From contig OX375876.1 in NCBI GenBank assembly GCA_947359465.1, forward strand, positions 83,350,359 to 83,414,358: a stretch of DNA of 64,000 nt. Direction: 5' to 3'. The notes beneath the pieces were generated by a model. The model saw nothing but the letters and a program-made list of their open reading frames with translations. It did not search any database and was not told where the DNA came from. Shown here piece after piece: positions 58,583 to 64,000 of this stretch (its first letter is position 1; every line of letters starts with the position of its first letter). A program made the translations under genes and the position numbers. The DNA comes from Metellina segmentata. Its lineage: Eukaryota; Arthropoda; Arachnida; Araneae; Tetragnathidae.

Positions 58583-61500
58583 GTAAATGTTATTTACAAT
58601 TTACACATATTAGACAATATTCTGCATCTTTGTTTAGAGTAAATAAATAAATAATCTCATTTGTGTTTATTCGTGTATTTTAAGATAAACATAAACTAGT
58701 CACATGTTTGAAAATTCTCTTTGTGACTAGAATTCAAGTGAAATTTTTGCCAAATGATTTTTATCACTGCTGTAAACTTTACCCTAGCTTTAAAGTATGT
58801 AGTGTTTCAGTCTATAAAGCTGACTACATTTTGTAATAAAAGCAATTTTATAAAAAGTTCCTAAGAACTTGTTTGATATTTTTCACAGCTTTCAGTAGTT
58901 GAGTTGAAATGCTGTATATTTGTTAACTTCTATATTCATCACAGGTCTTTATGAATTTGGATGTTCCTATATTATCATGGGGCATTAATAATTATCCTGA
59001 GTGTGGAATTTTGAAGGGTTTTAAATTTTCGATTATGGGTTTTTGCTGCATATCCCCAGACATGACTGGCATAGCTGATAACTGGTCTAAGCATGGTTTT
59101 GTAGATAAGCACTTTGGTATTAATAACTAATTTTGATCTGCCAGCAATTAGGAGGTAAAGGGTTTATCTGGCTGCAGGAAACTTATTTCGAATGGATTTA
59201 ATGTGTGAATTCCAAGTTAAACACAAGTCCATCGTGACTCCAAGGTAGATACAGTTAGGGGAACCATGGAATAATATTTCCATATAGTTGAAGAGTGGGA
59301 GGAAAATTCCTTTTTCTTGTAAATAGAATTGCTTGACATATTTGTCCACATTAATTTTAATTTTCTAATCTATAAGCCAGGACTCGAGTGTATGGAAGTA
59401 ATTAGTTAGTGAGAACTATTTCAGTGAGGTCTTTATTTTTTGCTAGTTGGGTCCAAGAATTGAACACTGGAGTGCCTGCCTGAATAGCACATGTGGTGGA
59501 AAGTTTCTTGTTGGCTCGAACGACAAAGTGCTTATCTGTTAGATAGGAAAGTATGAGCTGTGTTAATGAGGCAGGATAAGCCCAATGTGATTGATTTATG
59601 GATAAATCCATTAATCCAGACCCTATAGTATGCTTTAGATATATCCAGGAATACTGCTCCGGTGCTTTGTTTACAATCAAAGACGTGTTTGGTTACTCAG
59701 AATGATTGATGGGTGGTTGAGAGCTGTCTTCGGAAATCGAATTGCTGATTGATAAGAATATTTGCTTGGGAACAAAAATTCTCAAGTCTGGTGTTGATAA
59801 TTTTTTTAGCTATTTTGTTGGATGATGGAGAGTAGGCTGATCGGTCTATAGCTGTCAGCTTGGTTTGGAGGTTTTTTTTCTTTTTCAGGATGGGGACTGT
59901 GACAGCAATTTCCCAGCTGGAGTGGAAGTGTCTGAGTGACAAAATAGCATTGGTGTTGTGGGTTATGAGGAAAATAGTTTTAAGTGGAATTTTCTTCATC
60001 TGATTGGAAATATCATCAATACCTGGTGCTTTTTTAGTTTTAATTTTCTGGATATAGCTAATTACTTCCAAGGGTGTGGAAGACTCAATTGTGTCAGTAG
60101 GTGTTGATTTAATGAATTTTTCAAGTGATGAATTAACTAGTTTATTTGTGTCGTGGTTGGATATGTCATTTTCCTGGAATTGTTTTTCCAGGCTGTCGGC
60201 AATCATTTCTGCTTTCTCTTTGTCAGTGTAGGTTATACTAGCTGGGCCTCTAATAGGCATCATTTTATTGATAGTTTTTTTTAAATTTCTTAACTGCCCT
60301 CTCCAAAGGATCCATCCTGTGATGACAGTTTTTGAAGATATTCACTCCAGTTTTGCTCTAGTGTGTTTTTAAATTGAGTTTCTGAACTTATTCTGTGTTT
60401 GGTTCATGATCCTTTTATAATTGGAATCTCTAGTTTGTTGCCAAGTCTTTCTGGCTTGGTTCTTAATTATTCGTAGTTCTCTGATTTGAGAGGGTAGGGA
60501 GCTGCTGGATTTAACGTGCACGACTTTACCAGTTTCATGGTATTCACTGGTGAGTGTCTGTGTGATCTTTTTTGTATAAGAGTTGAGCTCTGCCTCTGAA
60601 GAGATGTGAGGTATTGAGTATAGAATGTTGTCCAAGGTGTTTAAAAATGTCTTCAAATTTGGTTGAAAAAACACCTGCGCCTCTCGAGGAGTGCACCTGT
60701 GTGCCATAAAACAATATCACTAGGTTATGGTTGCTGGATAACTCACTTCTGTATTGTCATTGTTTTGGAATCTAATAGTTTTCTTATTTCTATTAACATT
60801 TTGTTTTTGTTCATTCATTTTTTTTAGAGTTAACTATTGAATAAGGCTTGCTTATTTAATTTAATATCCTTGTTTTCATAAATTTATAGGTCAAATGAGG
60901 AATCCAGTGTTAAGGAACAACTAAAAGCTATCCAGAAGGAGAAGTTGGAACATAGAAGACAAAGATTAGCACATTTGCTGGCTGTAGAAAATGAGCAATA
61001 CATGGTAGATAGTATTCATCAATTCTATGGTGTTCCTTAAAAATATTTTGAATTTCTATAATATTCATATCTATATAAATCTGAAAGTAGTAGTTTCTGT
61101 AAATACACATCAGTGAAGCAAAGTTGAAAAAATTATTTTGGTGTACCAGTACACATAGAAGAGCTCAATTTTTTCATATCACCTATACTGTCTAACTCAC
61201 AAAATGAATTTCTATTTTTATTTGTATAAAGATTAGTCTGCTGCATTCTGCAAAACTGTCACTGATAACACACATAATGTGCGCCGCAATACTAAATATC
61301 CTTTTGCAAGGTGACTCACGATCGTACAAACAGACACAGGGGCCTGAAGTGAAGGTGATGCCTGTGTCCAGATAGTGGACAATGATGCAGTTGGCGCTGT
61401 ACATTCATGTTGCGTGATGTAACAATCTTCTTGGCTATTACAGAGTTCCCACGGTCCTTGAAAAGTCCTTGAATTTTTTTTTCTGAACTAGGGGCCTTTG

Positions 61501-63192
61501 AAAGTTACGGAACTTGGTGAAAAGTCCTTGAAAGGACTTGATTTTTTTTAACTAGTACAAATTTGTGTAATTTCGTCTTGCGTTGGAACTTGTCCAGACT
61601 AGTTTCCTCCACAACAAGTGCGTCATTTTGAATGAAACCAGTGTTTTGCACTTTGACACCACATGATATACTAATAATGGTATGTCGAGAGTGTCCATTC
61701 TCCACCGTATTCTATCCATCTAAGTTGACACCTCTGGTGTCCGTTAAGACAGCTGCCTTGTTATGCCCGCCGCATCATGACATATCACCGCCGCTAGATA
61801 ACAGCACCGCTTTCTTAGGAAACAGTATTAGCAGTCAGGACGTCATTGGAAACCTGGCATGCATATAAAGAAATAAAACCAAATTCGTATTGTAAAAATA
61901 TAAAAGTTTCAATTGAAATTATTATTATTATTTTTTTTAAAAAGAAAATCACATACAAGTGTATGTTATCCTTCAAGTGTAAAATGTTCTACATATTTCA
62001 AATCCGTTGAAATTTTCACTCTATCTTTAACCATTGCAAAGATAGAAACTTAGACTAGAGAATAAAAAAGCCCTAACACCAGTCAAAACTTTTGATTTGT
62101 TTTGTTTCTCAAACAAAATAAACCACGGAGTGGCAGTGGACGACCGAAAAATGGATATTGTGTAGATCGAACCGAGGGCACGCTCCCATACTCTTCTTTG
62201 TGCCACCAAAAGAATTTATCATACAATATTTTATCGCACGACTGAAATCAATATGTGTGCAAGTAGCCTGATAGTTAGCATTGAGACAAGAAGCCCACTA
62301 TACAAAAAAAACTCACAGGTTCTGTGAGAAAAAAAATTCCAAATTATAAAAAAATAAAAATAAAAGTATTTTTTTAAAATATCTTTTACATTTTTCTTTT
62401 TAATTGACCATTTTTACGTTTTAGGGTGTTATAAAAAATTTTAAGTCCTTGAAAAAATATCTTTTTTTGGTTTTGAAAAGTCTTCAAAAGTTCTTGAAAT
62501 TTTTTTAAATAAAGGTATGGGAACTATGTAATTGGTCTACCGATGGCGTCCTGAGCCTGGCTGCCATGTATGCAACCTCTCTCATCCACTGGTCCCAACA
62601 CTTTCTCACAGTACAGTCAGATTGACCTAAGTGGCAAGCTACTTGCCAAGCTGACCACCCAGCTTACATCATCCTGATTATTCTTCCCCTCGAACTCTGA
62701 CAGCTGATCATATTGCCTTAGATGGCCGTGTAACGGAATCCCTAATGAAAAAGCATCCCCCTGCAACAGATTAAGTGTAGGCAAAATCCTCAGCGTACCT
62801 TTATTATATGCCTTAATATTTTTTACGCCAGGGAGAATGAACGCCCTCTGGTGGCATTACACAATGCACAATCACACTGTATTTCTAATCATTTGCATAT
62901 CTGCCAGACACGTACTTTGATGCCAATATTTGTTACGATCCGACAATTACTTCTTTGTGCTCAAATTTTTATGGCAATGAGTGTGTGTATATACTCCTGG
63001 ATTCTGCAACTTAAAAATCTGTTTTGTGATTCCTACTAAATTTTTTTGAGTTTATTGTATTGAGATGTTTAATTTCAGAAAGAACTTCAAAGGATGAGAG
63101 ATAATGATCAAAGAGAGGATGTATGGAACATTCGTAAACTAAAGAAACAAATAGAAGATTTACAGAGAAAGCGAAAAGAAGGCGAACAAAAT
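58392..63192 (+). CDS. TCHP: Trichoplein-like coiled-coil protein (5' part of gene, three exons)
   Basis: Exons 58392..58582, 60890..61004 and 63079..63192 join in frame to 140 residues and the gene runs off the window. The product is highly charged and almost entirely predicted helix. It begins MALSTFWVSQNRKDLAERAI, then KRERDALRAQKCLEVDSYHR, LKAIQKEKLEHRRQRLAHLL and ELQRMRDNDQREDVWNIRKL. Human trichoplein has the same layout: MALPTLPSYWCSQQRL, a KREQE-type helix, then EARREKLRQLMQEEQ and [20 protein letters not shown]. Trichoplein is a TPH-domain protein of centrioles and keratin filaments that restrains ciliogenesis through Aurora A. The ATG directly follows CAAACAG, so a non-coding first exon upstream is possible. 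The alternative is another TPH-like ciliary coiled-coil protein. Confidence 0.68.
58940..60730 (-). mobile_element. Jockey-like LINE, 5' truncated, in TCHP intron 1
   Basis: Minus-strand frames in order: 60707..60369 (the spacer with IRELRIIKNQARKTWQQTRD), 60263..59697 (RT start with KKAPGIDDISNQ and SSWEIAVTVPILKK), 59680..59402 (SYLTDKHFVVRANKKLSTTC and AIQAGTP), 59349..59164 (YLGVTMDLCLTWNSHIKSIR), and C-terminal sequence down to about 58940. Frameshifts separate them, and the endonuclease domain is missing. Confidence 0.85.
60890..61004 (+). CDS. TCHP: TCHP-like exon 2, residues 64-102
   Basis: Acceptor TTTATAG|G, donor ATG|GTAGAT. Encodes EHRRQRLAHLLAVENEQYM, aligning with human EARREKLRQLMQEEQDLL. 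Confidence 0.75.
61190..62900 (-). mobile_element. Tc1-like transposon N-terminal half, split by copy D
   Basis: Minus-strand 62700..62540 encodes with a shift QYDQLSEFEGK, then LGQSDCTVRKCWDQWMREV, the helix-turn-helix of a widespread Tc1-like family. After copy D, 61430..61230 continues with APTASLSTIWTQASPSLQAP and LAKGYLVLRRTLCVL, the second DNA-binding domain. The DDE half is absent. The upstream untranslated region runs to about 62900 or slightly beyond. Confidence 0.8.
61441..62528 (-). mobile_element. GGTTCCCAC family, copy D (internally deleted)
   Basis: Starts CAGAGTTCCCACGG and ends TATGGGAACTATG. Same orientation as copy C, and about 0.6 kb shorter. It keeps both subterminal TCCTTGAAAAGTCCTTGAA repeats and the shared frame (62027..62209). 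Flanks TATTA and TAATT do not match well, so its duplication has decayed. Confidence 0.8.
63079..63192 (+). CDS. TCHP: TCHP-like exon 3, residues 103-140
   Basis: Acceptor TAATTTCAG|AAA. Encodes KELQRMRDNDQREDVWNIRK and LKKQIEDLQRKRKEGEQN. The donor is placed at AAT|GTACCT because the frame beyond becomes hydrophobic and stops at 63235; this donor is weak and the exon end is uncertain. Confidence 0.65.
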
Positions 63193-64000
63193 GTACCTAT
63201 GAGCTTACAATTTGTTATGCTTTGCTTTATAACCTAATTGTTAAAAATCTGGGTATCTAATGTGTATACATAATTTTATGTTAAATTATCATAATTATTG
63301 AGAAGTTTTAAGTTTTTACCATATAATACTGTAATGTATCCTATTTTATCTTTGACTTTAAATGACTTTTATAATAAGGGAGATTTAACTGAAAGCAATG
63401 TTAATCCTTATCTATCTGATTGAACAAGCCTTGTACAAAAACTATTTTAGTCTTTCCTCTTATCTGAAATTTCATGTGCAATTGCATTTTATGATTAGTA
63501 CAAAATGAATTTCTATCACTCACACATATAAAAGCTTTTACTAAATTTTTTTTAAATACCTCTTCACACAATACATGTACACATGCCATAATATATTTCA
63601 AATATGTGTAGGTAATTTCATTTTTACAAACATAGTGTTTTATGGCATTCATTTTTGATGTTTTTATGAATAGTGCATCAAAATCTGCCATTGTATCCTT
63701 TCTATGTGAACACATCTGTTATTAAAAATTTTATAATCTAGAATTGTAATTTAAAATCAAATAGGAAATAGTATTATTTAACATATTCTAAGCTATAATT
63801 TATAATTAGAACTGAAAATAATATAGGTAGATTTTGAAATAGAGGAAACTTGTGATTTGCTGACTAAACGCAACTGACTAAATGTAACAGAAAATTTTAT
63901 CACAAGTTGCAAAATTCAGTTTTTTTACTTATTCTCTCAATACATATCATATTCGATTCAACCATTGCTCATAACTCCACCAAACTTTTTTTCTTTCCAT
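63193..64000. other. TCHP-like intron 3, to the window edge
   Basis: AT-rich. A 104-codon minus-strand frame at 63401..63715 has no motif I recognise and is probably chance. No further exon of the gene is evident. Confidence 0.5.

Noticed and set aside
63401..63715. 104-codon minus-strand frame at the right end
   Set aside because: No recognisable motif, composition like the surrounding intron, and it lies within the TCHP-like gene on the opposite strand.

Overview
This is eukaryotic genomic DNA. It is AT-rich and intron-rich with GT-AG splicing, carries four animal nuclear genes, and is heavily loaded with transposable elements. The mix of tRNA-derived SINEs, Tc1/mariner, hAT and jockey elements suggests an arthropod, plausibly an arachnid; that placement is inference. 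There are no bacterial genes, CRISPR arrays, rRNA genes or functional tRNA genes.

Host genes, left to right. (1) AIP (aryl hydrocarbon receptor-interacting protein, a co-chaperone), + strand, six coding exons from 639 to 14123, giving an unbroken 330-residue protein. (2) ALG8 (the ER glucosyltransferase that adds the second glucose to the dolichol-linked N-glycan precursor), - strand, twelve coding exons from 34883 down to 14887, giving a complete 520-residue protein. AIP and ALG8 converge tail to tail with about 0.76 kb between stop codons. (3) UQCR10 (small subunit of respiratory complex III), - strand, two coding exons (48915..49058 and 46061..46096), 59 residues. (4) The start of a coiled-coil gene best matched to trichoplein (TCHP), + strand, exons at 58392, 60890 and 63079, continuing past the right edge. 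The genes belong to unrelated housekeeping functions and form no pathway.

Nearly everything else is mobile DNA, much of it nested. AIP intron 4 holds a 2.6-kb hAT element with a perfect 8-bp target duplication inside an older Tc1-like copy. ALG8 introns hold Tc1/mariner copies (15.3, 25.3, 27.0 kb), a pogo/Tigger-like element (20.8 kb), a piggyBac-like MITE (32.8 kb), a small Helitron (33.5 kb) and a copy of an unplaced repeat family with GGTTCCCAC ends. Between ALG8 and UQCR10 an old jockey-like LINE (36.8-43.3 kb) is split by a CAGGGGTGAAAA-ended element (itself holding a TAA-flanked MITE and a 175-bp CA microsatellite) and by another GGTTCCCAC copy. The UQCR10 intron carries a Helitron with a perfect MITE inside. 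From 49.9 to 57.7 kb lie a GGTTCCCAC copy, a BEL/Pao gag split by a hAT MITE, and a BED-finger hAT element. The TCHP introns hold a second jockey-like LINE and a Tc1-like copy split by another GGTTCCCAC element.

No new multi-gene system was found. The most interesting signal is the GGTTCCCAC family: four bounded copies plus a fragment, 5-bp target duplications in two copies, and a shared translatable stretch that I do not recognise.
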